Positions 8,531 through 17,541 of a stretch of 64,000 nucleotides of DNA are shown here, in pieces. The stretch is from Celeribacter persicus (GTDB lineage Bacteria; Pseudomonadota; Alphaproteobacteria; Rhodobacterales; Rhodobacteraceae). Position numbers and translations under genes: made by a program. The DNA lies in the NCBI RefSeq assembly GCF_003050785.1, contig NZ_QAOH01000001.1:124001-188000 (forward strand). Direction: 5' to 3'. Numbering within the stretch: the first letter of the stretch is position 1; each line of letters starts with the position of its first letter. Below the pieces are notes generated by a model that saw only the letters and a program-made list of their open reading frames with translations, did not search any database and was not told the DNA's origin.

Positions 8531-10072
8531 TTATTTGCGTGCGAATGCGTCCCCGTAGCCGGCTCCCCGAACCGACGCCAAAGCGGACAGGGTTTGTTCG
8601 GGCCGGGCGAAGGGGCCGGCCAGAACAATCTTCAGGGGCTGCCCGCCGCGATGCAGGGTCTGCGAGGAGACGGGATAGCCCATGGCCGAGAGACGCGCGA
8701 TGGAACGCTCGGCGTTTTCAGGCACCCCGAAGGTGCCCACCTGAACATAGCGCAGAGCCTGCGCCGTCGGGGTGTACTGCGGTCGGGCCGCAGCGGTCGA
8801 AACCGTGGTCGGCACGCGCGCGGGCATCGCCGATTTGGTCGAAATCTGTAGCGGAGCAGACCCGGTCCCGGAGGCAGCCACGACCGTGTAACGCTTTTTC
8901 ACCGGGGTGCCGAACAGCCACTCCCAGAAGGTTTTCTTGCGCGGCGCATAGAGATCGTAGGCGGGCGTCGTGTGGCTCCAGACCTGCGCCATCTGCAAAT
9001 CGCCGCGCGAGGTCAGCGGGCCACGGTTCGGATTGAGCCGCCCGTCGGTCCAGGCGTGGACGTAGCCTCCGGGAAGGCTGCTCGCCACCGGAACCGGCAG
9101 CGCATAACTCGCCCCCCCCGCCGCACGTGCAACTTCGGTGCGGTTGGAATTATAGGTTGACAGACGGTTTTGTGTCCGGGCCTGCATATAGGCGGAAGGA
9201 TGCTCCGCCTGGGGGCCGCAACGCACGGTATAGCGCCCATTCGTTGGCATGTATTGCGCATCGGCACCGAGAACGTCGGCACAGGCATTGACGGTCTGGG
9301 AAACGGCGGCTGGCGCGACCGAGGCCAGCATGACCGGCGGCTGCGACGGTGCAATGGGGGTTACCGGAGCACGTTTCACCGGCACACGGACCAGCGTCGG
9401 CTCCGTTGTGGTCATCCGCCCACCATCGGCGGTGCGCACGGTCACGCCCGCAGGCAGGCGTTTCAGGATGTAATCCACCTCACCTGTGGAACAGCCCATC
9501 TGCCCGCCCTGCTCCGTGGCAATACAGCCCCGCTCGCCCACCACCTTGCCCGCCAGCGCTTCGAGCGGAGGCAGGGCGGGTTGTTGGCGGATGGGTTGCT
9601 GAACCCGAACGGCAGGCGCGATCAGAGCCGAAGCCACGGTCGGCATCGGCGCTTCTGTCGACTTTGTCATCGCTGGCGCAGTCGATGTGGCGGCCCCGAC
9701 CTGTACCATCGGCGCAGTCGCGGTTTTGGTGGGGGGCGCCTGAACTGGCGCGCTGGCCATTTGCGTCGGCGCGGGATCGGGGATCACCGGCAGATGATCT
9801 TCGACATTGGCGAAGGTGGGCTTGAAACCGCAAAGCACCTCACGGCTTCGGGTTACACGCGGCACCCAATGCACCGCAGCGCCATCGCCCGCGCGCACAT
9901 AGACACAGCCGCGGCTGTCGACATATTGCGTGCCCTTGTAGGAAAGCGGCGGGTATTCCGCCGGTTGCTCAGAATTGGAAAGCGAGCGGGCATCGGATTG
10001 ATGAACCCCGATGACCGCCATCCCCGTCGTTGCGAGCAAAACCGCAACGGAAACCGTTCTCAAAGCCTGCAT
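8531..10072 (-). CDS. SPOR domain-containing exported protein
   Basis: About 513 residues. It begins with a signal peptide (MQALRTVSVAVLLATTGMA, cleavage near the following ~25 residues). A long low-complexity middle rich in Pro, Ala, Thr and Val (about 90-330) follows, and a C-terminal SPOR domain starts at RYVQVGTFGVPENAERS and ends in the last residues. SPOR domains bind denuded glycan strands in septal peptidoglycan, so the protein probably acts in the periplasm at the division site. The start at 10072 places the signal peptide correctly; an alternative start at 10087 adds five residues. It is monocistronic. Confidence 0.85.
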   Translation of the reverse strand: MQALRTVSVAVLLATTGMAVIGVHQSDARSLSNSEQPAEYPPLSYKGTQYVDSRGCVYVRAGDGAAVHWVPRVTRSREVLCGFKPTFANVEDHLPVIPDPAPTQMASAPVQAPPTKTATAPMVQVGAATSTAPAMTKSTEAPMPTVASALIAPAVRVQQPIRQQPALPPLEALAGKVVGERGCIATEQGGQMGCSTGEVDYILKRLPAGVTVRTADGGRMTTTEPTLVRVPVKRAPVTPIAPSQPPVMLASVAPAAVSQTVNACADVLGADAQYMPTNGRYTVRCGPQAEHPSAYMQARTQNRLSTYNSNRTEVARAAGGASYALPVPVASSLPGGYVHAWTDGRLNPNRGPLTSRGDLQMAQVWSHTTPAYDLYAPRKKTFWEWLFGTPVKKRYTVVAASGTGSAPLQISTKSAMPARVPTTVSTAAARPQYTPTAQALRYVQVGTFGVPENAERSIARLSAMGYPVSSQTLHRGGQPLKIVLAGPFARPEQTLSALASVRGAGYGDAFARK

Positions 10073-10143
10073 TATGTGGCCCCACACATCTTATTGTGTA
10101 CGAGCCTAACCCAGAACCGATTCGCTGTTAAGGGGGAAATCGC

Positions 10144-10776
10144 TTATTTTGTACCAAACATGCGGTCGCCCGCATCCCCTAGCCCTGGCACAATATATCC
10201 ATGTTCATTGAGCTTTTCGTCTACAGCTGCTGTTACGATCGGCACGTCCGGATGAGCCTCTTCCATCCGCTTAATGCCTTCGGGTGCCGCCAGAAGGCAG
10301 AGAAAGCGGATGTTTTTCGCGCCCGCCTCTTTGAGCTTGTCAATGGCCGCGACAGACGAATTCCCGGTCGCGAGCATCGGGTCGACAGCAATCACCAGAC
10401 GGTCCGACAGATCCTCGGGCACCTTGAAATAATATTCGACCGGCTCAAGCGTTTCCTCGTCACGATACAGCCCGACAAAGCCGACCCGCGCCGAGGGAAT
10501 GAGTTCGAGAATGCCGTCGAGCAACCCGTTGCCCGCCCGCAGGATCGAGATCAGAGCAAGTTTCTTGCCGTCAAGCGTCGGGGCCTGCATGGTCCGCATC
10601 GGCGTCTCGATGGTCTTTTCGGTCATATCAAGCTCGCGCGTAACCTCATAGGCCAAGAGCAGGGAAATCTCACGCAAGAGTTGCCGGAACCCGGCCGTCG
10701 AGGTTTCCTTGTCGCGCATGATGGTGAGCTTGTGTTGCACAAGCGGGTGTTTCACAACGGTCAGGTGATCAAGCAT
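10144..10776 (-). CDS. upp: uracil phosphoribosyltransferase
   Basis: Converts uracil and PRPP to UMP. The 210-residue length equals the family norm when translation starts at the ATG at 10776 ([17 protein letters not shown]). The PRPP loop [12 protein letters not shown] and the C-terminal uracil-binding [13 protein letters not shown] are both intact. The start overlaps the end of the adenosine deaminase gene by 8 bases, so it is the last gene of the nucleoside-salvage operon and likely translationally coupled. Confidence 0.96.
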   Translation of the reverse strand: MLDHLTVVKHPLVQHKLTIMRDKETSTAGFRQLLREISLLLAYEVTRELDMTEKTIETPMRTMQAPTLDGKKLALISILRAGNGLLDGILELIPSARVGFVGLYRDEETLEPVEYYFKVPEDLSDRLVIAVDPMLATGNSSVAAIDKLKEAGAKNIRFLCLLAAPEGIKRMEEAHPDVPIVTAAVDEKLNEHGYIVPGLGDAGDRMFGTK

Positions 10777-11761
10777 CGGCAGGCTCCAGTTTCTTGGCGA
10801 CCGCCGCACGGGTCGCCTCATCGCAAAAGGCCGCGTCGAGCGCGGTCTTGTTCAACTCCATGAAATCGTCTTCTTCCCAGCCGAAAGTCTCGGCAAGGCG
10901 GTCAAACTCGTAGCGCATGGTGGAATGGAAAAACGGCGGATCATCCGTGGAGACGGTGACTTTCACACCGCGTTTGCGCAGTTCGGCTATCGGGTGATCG
11001 GACCATTTGGGATAGACGCCAAGGGCGATATTCGAGCCCGGACAGACCTCAAGCACGATCCCCGCCTCGGCGATCTCATCGACCAGCGCAAGATCTTCGA
11101 TGGCGCGCACGCCATGGCCGATGCGCTCGACTTTCAGGTCGCGGATGGCGTCTCGGACGCTCGAAGGCCCACCCCATTCGCCCGCATGGGTCGTCAGGCG
11201 CAGCCCCGCCTCCCGCGCCATATCGAAGGCATATTTGAAATCGCCCTGTTTGCCCATGGCCTCGTCGCCGCCCATGCCAAACCCGGTAACGAAATCGCCC
11301 ACAGTTTCCTGCGCACAAAGCGCCGTTTTCTTTGCCTGATCCGGCCCGAAATGGCGCACGCAGGTCGGGATCGCGCGCATCACGATGCCCGCCTCCTGCT
11401 CCATCTCGTCGGCGGCCTGTTTGATCGCGGCAAGGTAATCCCTCCACGCCTTAACATCGCCGCCACCGCAGAAATCGGGGGCAAGGAAACTTTCGGTGTA
11501 GATCACATTCGACGCCACGCTTTCTTCCAACACGGCGCGGGTCAGGCGATAGTAATCCTGCGGCGTCTTGAGGACCGAAGTGGCGGCCTCATAGACCTTG
11601 AGAAAATCCCAGAAATCCCTGTATTTATACGCGCCTTTTTCGTCAAAAATCCCCGAGAGATCGACTTTTTTCTCCGCTGCCAGACCGCGGATGAACGCGG
11701 GCGGGGCGGCCCCTTCGAGATGCATGTGCAGCTCGATTTTCGGCATGTCGCTGATGCTCAA
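10769..11761 (-). CDS. add: adenosine deaminase
   Basis: Zinc hydrolase deaminating adenosine to inosine. Metal and catalytic residues are visible: H-x-H in [10 protein letters not shown], the TTHAGEWGG segment with its His, IGHGVR, and the DD pair in [10 protein letters not shown]. The frame is open further upstream inside deoB, so the start is set by the ribosome-binding site. GGAAGGAG lies six bases before a TTG at 11761, while the first ATG at 11746 is too far from any site. The TTG overlaps the deoB stop (TTGA). Length is 330 residues, normal for the family. An adenine-deaminase activity is possible for this superfamily branch. Confidence 0.93.
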   Translation of the reverse strand: MSISDMPKIELHMHLEGAAPPAFIRGLAAEKKVDLSGIFDEKGAYKYRDFWDFLKVYEAATSVLKTPQDYYRLTRAVLEESVASNVIYTESFLAPDFCGGGDVKAWRDYLAAIKQAADEMEQEAGIVMRAIPTCVRHFGPDQAKKTALCAQETVGDFVTGFGMGGDEAMGKQGDFKYAFDMAREAGLRLTTHAGEWGGPSSVRDAIRDLKVERIGHGVRAIEDLALVDEIAEAGIVLEVCPGSNIALGVYPKWSDHPIAELRKRGVKVTVSTDDPPFFHSTMRYEFDRLAETFGWEEDDFMELNKTALDAAFCDEATRAAVAKKLEPADA

Positions 11762-12969
11762 AGGAAGCTCCTTCCGGGCCCCTGCGCCTCGATCCCGAGA
11801 TGTTCGGCAATTGAGGCCGCCACATCGGAAAAGGCCACGGGGCCAATGGGTTTGAGGCCAAGACCATAGCCCAGAACCGGCACCTGTTCGCGGGTGTGGT
11901 CCGTGCCCGTCCATGTCGGGTCATTGCCATGATCGGCAGTGAAAATCAAAAGATCGCCCTCTCGCGCGCGCTCAAAGAGGCGCGGCATCTGGGCATCGAA
12001 CCATTCGAGATGGCGGGCATAGCCGGAGACATCACGCCTATGTCCGTAAAGACTGTCGAACTCGACGAAATTGGCGAAGGTGAACGAGCCCTCCGGCGCT
12101 TCCTCCATCACATCACACAGGTGATCGAAGAGCACATGATCATTGCCCTTGCGCACCTCATCCAAGCCCTGCATGGAGAAAATATCGCCAATCTTGCCAA
12201 TGGCATAGGTCGCACGTCCTGCCGATTTCGACCAGTCGCAAATCGTTGGAGAGGGCGGCGCGATGGCGTAGTCGTGACGGTTGCCGGTGCGGGTAAAGCC
12301 CTCTTCGACCGTACCAACGAAAGGCCGGGCGATGACACGACCGATCCTCATCGCGTGCAGCGTGGGCGCGATGTCTTCGCAAAGCTTCAACAGCCGGTCG
12401 AGGCCAAAATGGTCCTCATGCGCGGCGATCTGAAACACGCTATCCGCAGAGGTGTAGCAAATCGGCCAGCCGGTCTCGATGTGCTCCGCGCCGAATTCTT
12501 TGATCACTTCGGTGCCGGAGGCATGGCAATTGGCAAGCGTCCCCCCTGCCCCACACAGCTCCGCCACCTTATCCATCAAATCCTGCGGAAAAGACGGCTG
12601 TTCGTCCGGGAAATAATGCCAATCCCAAGGCACAGGCACACCGGCCAATTCCCAATGCCCAGAAGGTGTGTCCTTGCCCGGAGAGATTTCGGCGGCGACG
12701 CCATAAAGCCCCTGCGGTTCGGCAGACAGCCCCGGCCCGGAATCGGAGGTCGCATGCGCCATGGCCGCCCCCAGCCCCAGAGCATCGAGGTTCGGCAGAT
12801 ACAAAGTCCCGGAGCGTCCCTCTTCGGCACGCCCCTCGGCACAGGCCTGCGCGATATGGGCGATGGTGTTCGCCCCGGTATCGGGCCGCGCGCCATTGAA
12901 AAACCGATCCGCGTCGGGCGCACCGCCCAAACCCACGGAATCCATCACGATCAGAAACGCGCGCGTCAT
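11758..12969 (-). CDS. deoB: phosphopentomutase
   Basis: Interconverts (deoxy)ribose 1-phosphate and 5-phosphate. It is a 403-residue alkaline-phosphatase-superfamily enzyme with the N-terminal metal motif FLIVMDSVGLGGAPDA and the C-terminal metal segments TADHGNDPTW and GTDHTREQVPV. It starts 7 bases after the deoA stop and overlaps the add start, so it is the middle gene of the salvage operon. It links the pentose phosphate made by phosphorolysis to central metabolism. Confidence 0.97.
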   Translation of the reverse strand: MTRAFLIVMDSVGLGGAPDADRFFNGARPDTGANTIAHIAQACAEGRAEEGRSGTLYLPNLDALGLGAAMAHATSDSGPGLSAEPQGLYGVAAEISPGKDTPSGHWELAGVPVPWDWHYFPDEQPSFPQDLMDKVAELCGAGGTLANCHASGTEVIKEFGAEHIETGWPICYTSADSVFQIAAHEDHFGLDRLLKLCEDIAPTLHAMRIGRVIARPFVGTVEEGFTRTGNRHDYAIAPPSPTICDWSKSAGRATYAIGKIGDIFSMQGLDEVRKGNDHVLFDHLCDVMEEAPEGSFTFANFVEFDSLYGHRRDVSGYARHLEWFDAQMPRLFERAREGDLLIFTADHGNDPTWTGTDHTREQVPVLGYGLGLKPIGPVAFSDVAASIAEHLGIEAQGPGRSFL

Positions 12970-12976
12970 GCCAAAT

Positions 12977-14287
12977 TCATCCTGTCACCTTCTCATACAC
13001 CAGCGGCGGCTCCACGGGAGCCTCATCCGTCAGACGGATCGCCGCCCGGATCGTCGCCTCCACACGATCCGCATCTTCGACAGAGCGGGCGTGGATCGTC
13101 GCAATCAGACTGTCTTCATCGAGATATTCCCCGATCATGCAGACATTGGAAAGCCCCACCGCCGGATCGAGCTTTTCGCCGCCCCTGAGCCGCCCGCCGC
13201 CCAGATGCACCACGGCCATGCCAAGCCCATGCCCGTCCATCTCGCCAGCATAACCCGGCGCTTCGGCCACGACATCGCGGACCACGGGGGCCGAGGGCAG
13301 GCGATCACGCCAGTGATCGACGAAATCCGCTGGCCCGCCCAGTTCGGTGATCATCCGCCCGAAGCGTTCGGCGGCGGAACCATCGGTCAGCGTGTCACGC
13401 ACCGCCCAGGCCGCCTGATCCACATCATCAGCCAGCCCGCAAAGCACCATCAGCTCACCGCCCAGCGCACAGGTCGCATCGCAGAGGATATTGTCCACCT
13501 CGCCGGTGGTCAGCGCCTCCATCACCGTCATGACTTCAAGCGCATTGCCGAGAGACGGGCAAAGCGGCTGGTTCATATCGGTGATCAGCGCCGAGGTCTT
13601 GCAGCCCGCCCCGTTCGCCGTGGTCACAAGGCTCTGCGCCAGAGCACGGGCGTCCTCCAGTGTGGTCATGAAGGCCCCCGAGCCGCATTTGACGTCGAGC
13701 ACCAGGGCCTCAAGCCCTGCCGCGAGTTTTTTGGACAGGATGGAGGCCGTAATCAGGTCGATGCTCTCCACCGTCCCCGTCACATCGCGGATCGCATAGA
13801 GCCGCTTGTCGGCAGGCGCGATGGACCCCGTGGCCGAAACGATGGCGCAGCCGACTTGCTCGATGATCTGGTGAAAACGCTCTTCTGTCACTTCGGTCTT
13901 CAGGCCGGGGATGGATTCGAGCTTGTCGAGCGTGCCTCCGGTATGACCAAGCCCACGCCCCGACACCATCGGGACATAAGCGCCAAGCGCGGCCAGAGCG
14001 GGCGCCAGCAGGAGAGAGACGCAATCCCCCACGCCGCCGGTCGAATGTTTGTCGATGGCGGGCGCGGGCAGATCCCACTGCATCACCTCGCCGCTGTCGC
14101 GCATGGCGAGCGTCCAGGCGACGCGCTCCGCATCGGACATACCATTCAGCAGCGCCGCCATGGCGAAGGCTCCGGCCTGCGCGTCCGTCACGGCGCCCGT
14201 GGCCAGCCCTTGCGCGAACAGCGTCAGCTCCGCCTCGTTCAGCGGCTGATGATCGCGCAGTTTCTCGATGATCTGACGGGCATCCAT
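12977..14287 (-). CDS. deoA: thymidine phosphorylase
   Basis: Phosphorolysis of thymidine and deoxyuridine to base plus deoxyribose 1-phosphate. At 436 residues it has the family signature DKHSTGGVGD near residue 82 and the phosphate-binding VKCGSGAFM near 200. It begins 3 bases after the cdd stop and is followed at 7 bases by deoB. With cdd, deoB, add and upp it forms a complete route from nucleosides to uracil, UMP and pentose phosphate. Confidence 0.96.
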   Translation of the reverse strand: MDARQIIEKLRDHQPLNEAELTLFAQGLATGAVTDAQAGAFAMAALLNGMSDAERVAWTLAMRDSGEVMQWDLPAPAIDKHSTGGVGDCVSLLLAPALAALGAYVPMVSGRGLGHTGGTLDKLESIPGLKTEVTEERFHQIIEQVGCAIVSATGSIAPADKRLYAIRDVTGTVESIDLITASILSKKLAAGLEALVLDVKCGSGAFMTTLEDARALAQSLVTTANGAGCKTSALITDMNQPLCPSLGNALEVMTVMEALTTGEVDNILCDATCALGGELMVLCGLADDVDQAAWAVRDTLTDGSAAERFGRMITELGGPADFVDHWRDRLPSAPVVRDVVAEAPGYAGEMDGHGLGMAVVHLGGGRLRGGEKLDPAVGLSNVCMIGEYLDEDSLIATIHARSVEDADRVEATIRAAIRLTDEAPVEPPLVYEKVTG

Positions 14288-14290
14288 GAG

Positions 14291-14677
14291 TCAATCCATG
14301 TGATCCGGTGTAAACGCACCGGGCAGCAGTTCACCCACCGTCATGGTGAGGGTCTTGCCTGTGCGCGACATCATGGTGACCTTCACATCAGGCCCCGCGA
14401 ATTCGCGAATTTTCTGACGACACCCTCCGCAGGGCGGCACCGGTTCGTCACTATCACCGATCACGGCCACTTCGGCGATTTCCGTCTCACCGCCAAGCAC
14501 CATGGCCGCGATGGCCCCGGCTTCGGCACAGGTGCCCTCCGGATAGGCGGCATTCTCGACATTCACGCCGGTGTAGACCGCCCCCGAGGTGGTGCGGATC
14601 GCGGCACCCACCCGGAAATTCGAATAGGGAGCATATGCGTTCGGCTGCGCCTTTGCGGCCTCATCGAGAAGAGACAT
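14291..14677 (-). CDS. cdd: cytidine deaminase
   Basis: A 128-residue tetrameric-type cytidine deaminase. The zinc ligands are the Cys of EGTCAEAGAI and the two Cys of PPCGGCRQK; the Glu of CAE is the proton shuttle. GAGGTGA precedes the ATG. It is the first gene of the salvage operon, so its upstream region (14678-14983) carries the operon promoter; a TTGAC-N6-GTCAA dyad is placed there. Confidence 0.96.
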   Translation of the reverse strand: MSLLDEAAKAQPNAYAPYSNFRVGAAIRTTSGAVYTGVNVENAAYPEGTCAEAGAIAAMVLGGETEIAEVAVIGDSDEPVPPCGGCRQKIREFAGPDVKVTMMSRTGKTLTMTVGELLPGAFTPDHMD

Positions 14678-14692
14678 TGGGTCACCTCATTT

Positions 14693-14708
14693 TTGACGGT
14701 TTGGTCAA
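14693..14708. promoter_or_regulatory. dyad TTGAC-N6-GTCAA upstream of cdd
   Basis: A perfect 5-bp inverted repeat 16 to 31 bases before the cdd start. Its position suits an operator for the nucleoside-salvage operon. The cognate regulator is unknown and no regulator gene lies nearby. Such a short dyad could arise by chance. Confidence 0.3.
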
Positions 14709-14926
14709 GACTGCGCCGGGGCGGGAGCGGATGCAAGCAAGATGCGCGAAGCGCCTCGACAATCCGCACTCACATCCCGGCTCCGTAGCGCGTTTGCGCA
14801 CAGAACCGGCAAAGTTTTGCCCGCATATCCACAACCCTTGCGACATTCACCCCATTCTCCCCTTGCGTGATGCCCCTCCGGGGGCGTAGAGGCATGACAA
14901 ACCGGGATGTGACGTCGGGTCGCAAA

Positions 14927-14943
14927 TTTAGTTCAACACTAAA
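14927..14943. promoter_or_regulatory. dyad TTTAGT-N5-ACTAAA upstream of maeB
   Basis: A perfect 6-bp inverted repeat 41 to 57 bases before the malic enzyme start, in a locally AT-rich patch. Size and spacing suit a dimeric repressor or activator site. The regulator is not identified. Confidence 0.35.
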
Positions 14944-14983
14944 CAACCTGCCGGATGCGCCCGCAAGCAACAGGGAGAGCCCC

Positions 14984-17266
14984 ATGCCGACGGAAAGCCG
15001 CACGACCAACCTGAAGCAGGCCGCACTGGATTATCACGAATTCCCGAAGCCCGGGAAACTGGAGATCCGCGCCACGAAACCGATGGCCAACGGCCGCGAC
15101 CTTGCCCGCGCCTACAGCCCCGGCGTGGCCGAGGCCTGCCTTGAAATCAAGGCCGATCCGACCACAGCCACACGCTATACCTCGCGTGGCAATCTCGTCG
15201 CGGTCGTCACCAACGGCACCGCCGTTCTCGGGCTCGGCAACATCGGCGCGGAAGCGGCCAAACCGGTGATGGAGGGCAAGGCCGTACTCTTCAAGAAATT
15301 CGCCAATATCGACTGTTTCGACATCGAGGTGAACGAAAACGACCCGGTGAAACTCGCCGAAATCGTCTGTGCGATGGAGCCGACCTTCGGGGCGATCAAC
15401 CTTGAGGACATCAAGGCACCGGATTGCTTTATCGTTGAACAATTGTGCCGCGAGAAGATGAACATCCCAGTGTTCCACGACGACCAGCATGGCACGGCCA
15501 TTGTCGCGGCGGCGGCAGCGACCAACGCCCTGCAAGTGACCGGCAAGACATTCGAGGACATCAAACTGGTGTCCACTGGCGGCGGCGCTGCGGGGATTGC
15601 CTGCCTCAACATGCTGCTGAAACTGGGTGTGAAACGTGAAAATGTCTGGCTCTGCGACATTCACGGGCTGGTCTACGAGGGCCGGGAAGAGGACATGACC
15701 CCGCAGAAAGCCGCCTTTGCTCAAAAAACCGATCTTCGGACACTCGACGAGGTGATCGAGGGGGCGGACATGTTCCTTGGCCTGTCCGGGCCCGGTGTGT
15801 TGAAACCCGAGATGGTCAAAAAGATGACGAAACAGCCGATCATCTTCGCGCTTGCCAATCCGACACCCGAAATCATGCCGGACCAGGTGAAAAAGGTCGC
15901 CCCCGATGCGATCATCGCCACGGGTCGTTCGGATTATCCGAACCAAGTCAACAACGTGCTCTGTTTCCCCTTCATCTTCCGCGGCGCGCTGGACGTGGGC
16001 GCAACCGAGATCAACGATGCGATGCAGCTCGGTTGTATCGAAGGGATCGCGGCACTGGCGCGCGCCACGACCAGCGCCGAAGCCGCCGCCGCCTATCAGG
16101 ACGAGCGCATGGAATTCGGCGCGGAGTATCTGATTCCGAAACCTTTCGACCCGCGCCTGATGGGTGTCGTCGCCTCCGCTGTCGCCAAGGCCGCGATGGA
16201 AAGCGGGGTCGCAACCAAGCCCGTCGCTGATATGAAGGCCTACAAGGATGCGCTCGACGGGTCGGTGTTCAAATCCGCGCTGATCATGCGCCCGGTCTTT
16301 GCCGCCGCCTCCCATGCCGAACGCCGCATCGCCTTTGCCGAGGGAGAGGACGAGCGTGTGTTGCGCGCCGCCCAAGGCATGATCGAGGAAACCACCGACA
16401 AACCGATCCTTATCGGCCGCCCGGAGGTGATCGCTATGCGGGCCGAGCGCGCGGGCGTCAAAATCCGCCCCGGCATCGACTTCGAAGTTGTGAACCCGGA
16501 AAACGACAGCCGCTACAAGCAATACTGGCAGGCCTATTACAACATCATGGCGCGCCGTGGCGTCACCCCGGACCTCGCCAAGGCCATCATGCGCACCAAC
16601 ACCACGGCCATCGGTGCCATCATGGTGCATCAGGACCACGCCGACAGCATGATCTGCGGCACTTTCGGTCAGTACCTGTGGCATCTGAACTATGTGACCC
16701 AGATCCTCGGCACGAAAGAGCATCAACCCATCGGTGCGCTTTCACTGATGATCCTTGAGGACGGACCGCTTTTCATCGCCGACACTCATGTGCATACGGA
16801 ACCGACCCCGCAACAGATCGCCGAGACGGTGATCGCCACAGCCCGCCATGTGCGCCGCTTCGGGATCGAACCGAACATCGCGCTCTGCTCGCATTCGGAA
16901 TTCGGGAACCTGAACTGCATGACCGGGCGGCACATGCGCGAGGCGCTGGAGCTCCTCGACGCCGAACCACGCGATTTCGCCTATGAGGGCGAGATGCATA
17001 TCGACAGCGCCCTGACGCCTGACCTGCGCAACCGCAACTTCCCGCACTCCCGCCTCGAAGGTCCGGCCAATGCGCTGGTCTTTGCCATCGCGGATGCGGC
17101 CTCGGGCGTGCGTAACATCCTCAAGACCAAGGGGGGCGGGCTCGAAGTCGGTCCACTTCTGATGGGCATGGCCAACCGCGCGCATATCGTCACCCCCTCG
17201 ATCACCTCGCGCGGTTTGCTGAACATGTCCGCCATCGCTGGCACGCCTGTGGCGCATTACGGCTAA
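14984..17266 (+). CDS. maeB: NADP-dependent malic enzyme with phosphotransacetylase-like domain
   Basis: Oxidative decarboxylation of malate to pyruvate with NADPH formation. The 760-residue length is that of bacterial MaeB: a malic enzyme domain (about 1-430, with NLEDIKAPDCF and VFHDDQHGTA) fused to a phosphate-acetyltransferase-like domain (about 440-760). The latter usually has no transacetylase activity and senses acetyl-CoA. The ATG at 14984 follows AGGGAGAGCCC; an upstream extension of the frame lacks such a site. It supplies NADPH and pyruvate during growth on acids or fatty acids, in line with the neighbouring acyl-CoA genes. Confidence 0.95.
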   Translation: MPTESRTTNLKQAALDYHEFPKPGKLEIRATKPMANGRDLARAYSPGVAEACLEIKADPTTATRYTSRGNLVAVVTNGTAVLGLGNIGAEAAKPVMEGKAVLFKKFANIDCFDIEVNENDPVKLAEIVCAMEPTFGAINLEDIKAPDCFIVEQLCREKMNIPVFHDDQHGTAIVAAAAATNALQVTGKTFEDIKLVSTGGGAAGIACLNMLLKLGVKRENVWLCDIHGLVYEGREEDMTPQKAAFAQKTDLRTLDEVIEGADMFLGLSGPGVLKPEMVKKMTKQPIIFALANPTPEIMPDQVKKVAPDAIIATGRSDYPNQVNNVLCFPFIFRGALDVGATEINDAMQLGCIEGIAALARATTSAEAAAAYQDERMEFGAEYLIPKPFDPRLMGVVASAVAKAAMESGVATKPVADMKAYKDALDGSVFKSALIMRPVFAAASHAERRIAFAEGEDERVLRAAQGMIEETTDKPILIGRPEVIAMRAERAGVKIRPGIDFEVVNPENDSRYKQYWQAYYNIMARRGVTPDLAKAIMRTNTTAIGAIMVHQDHADSMICGTFGQYLWHLNYVTQILGTKEHQPIGALSLMILEDGPLFIADTHVHTEPTPQQIAETVIATARHVRRFGIEPNIALCSHSEFGNLNCMTGRHMREALELLDAEPRDFAYEGEMHIDSALTPDLRNRNFPHSRLEGPANALVFAIADAASGVRNILKTKGGGLEVGPLLMGMANRAHIVTPSITSRGLLNMSAIAGTPVAHYG

Positions 17267-17288
17267 AGTCGCGCAACTGCCTGAATTC

Positions 17289-17326
17289 ACTGCCCTCGCA
17301 GGTCACTGCGGGGGCAGTTTTTATTT
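17289..17326 (+). terminator. intrinsic terminator after maeB
   Basis: A 12-bp stem (17289-17300 with 17307-17318, one G-T pair) with a 6-base loop, followed by TTTTTATTT. Confidence 0.9.
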
Positions 17327-17351
17327 GCAACACGACCTTTCGAGATTAAAG

Positions 17352-17404
17352 TTTGCAAACTACATTTTTGAAGTTGTTTGCGAAATTTATATAAACATTC
17401 GCAA
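17352..17404 (+). promoter_or_regulatory. ScfR/PccR-like operator upstream of prpE
   Basis: Three related 8-mers sit in an AT-rich patch: TTTGCAAA at 17352, TTTGCGAA at 17377 and ATTCGCAA at 17397. The last two form a perfect dyad, TTGCGAA-N13-TTCGCAA. TTTGCAAA repeats are the site reported for the short-chain fatty acyl-CoA regulator PccR of Rhodobacter sphaeroides, although there the half-sites are closer. Placement 140-190 bases before the propionyl-CoA synthetase start fits that regulator family. Regulation by a ScfR protein is inference. Confidence 0.5.
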
Positions 17405-17541
17405 CCGTGTCTGATAACAACACTACCGAGCGGGCCAGCCCCCGCGCGTTTGACCCGGTGTCATTCCAAGGCAACTTAGCAAATTTGCAGGGAATCACGG
17501 GCCGAGCCATTTACGCCAGACCAGCGAGGAGGACGCAGCGA

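Larger units (their letters stand above)
14678..14983. other. divergent promoter region between cdd and maeB
   Basis: 306 bases without a gene. It must hold the promoters of both divergent transcripts. Two short inverted repeats stand out and are listed separately, one near each gene. I see no riboswitch or RNA gene in it. Confidence 0.6.
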
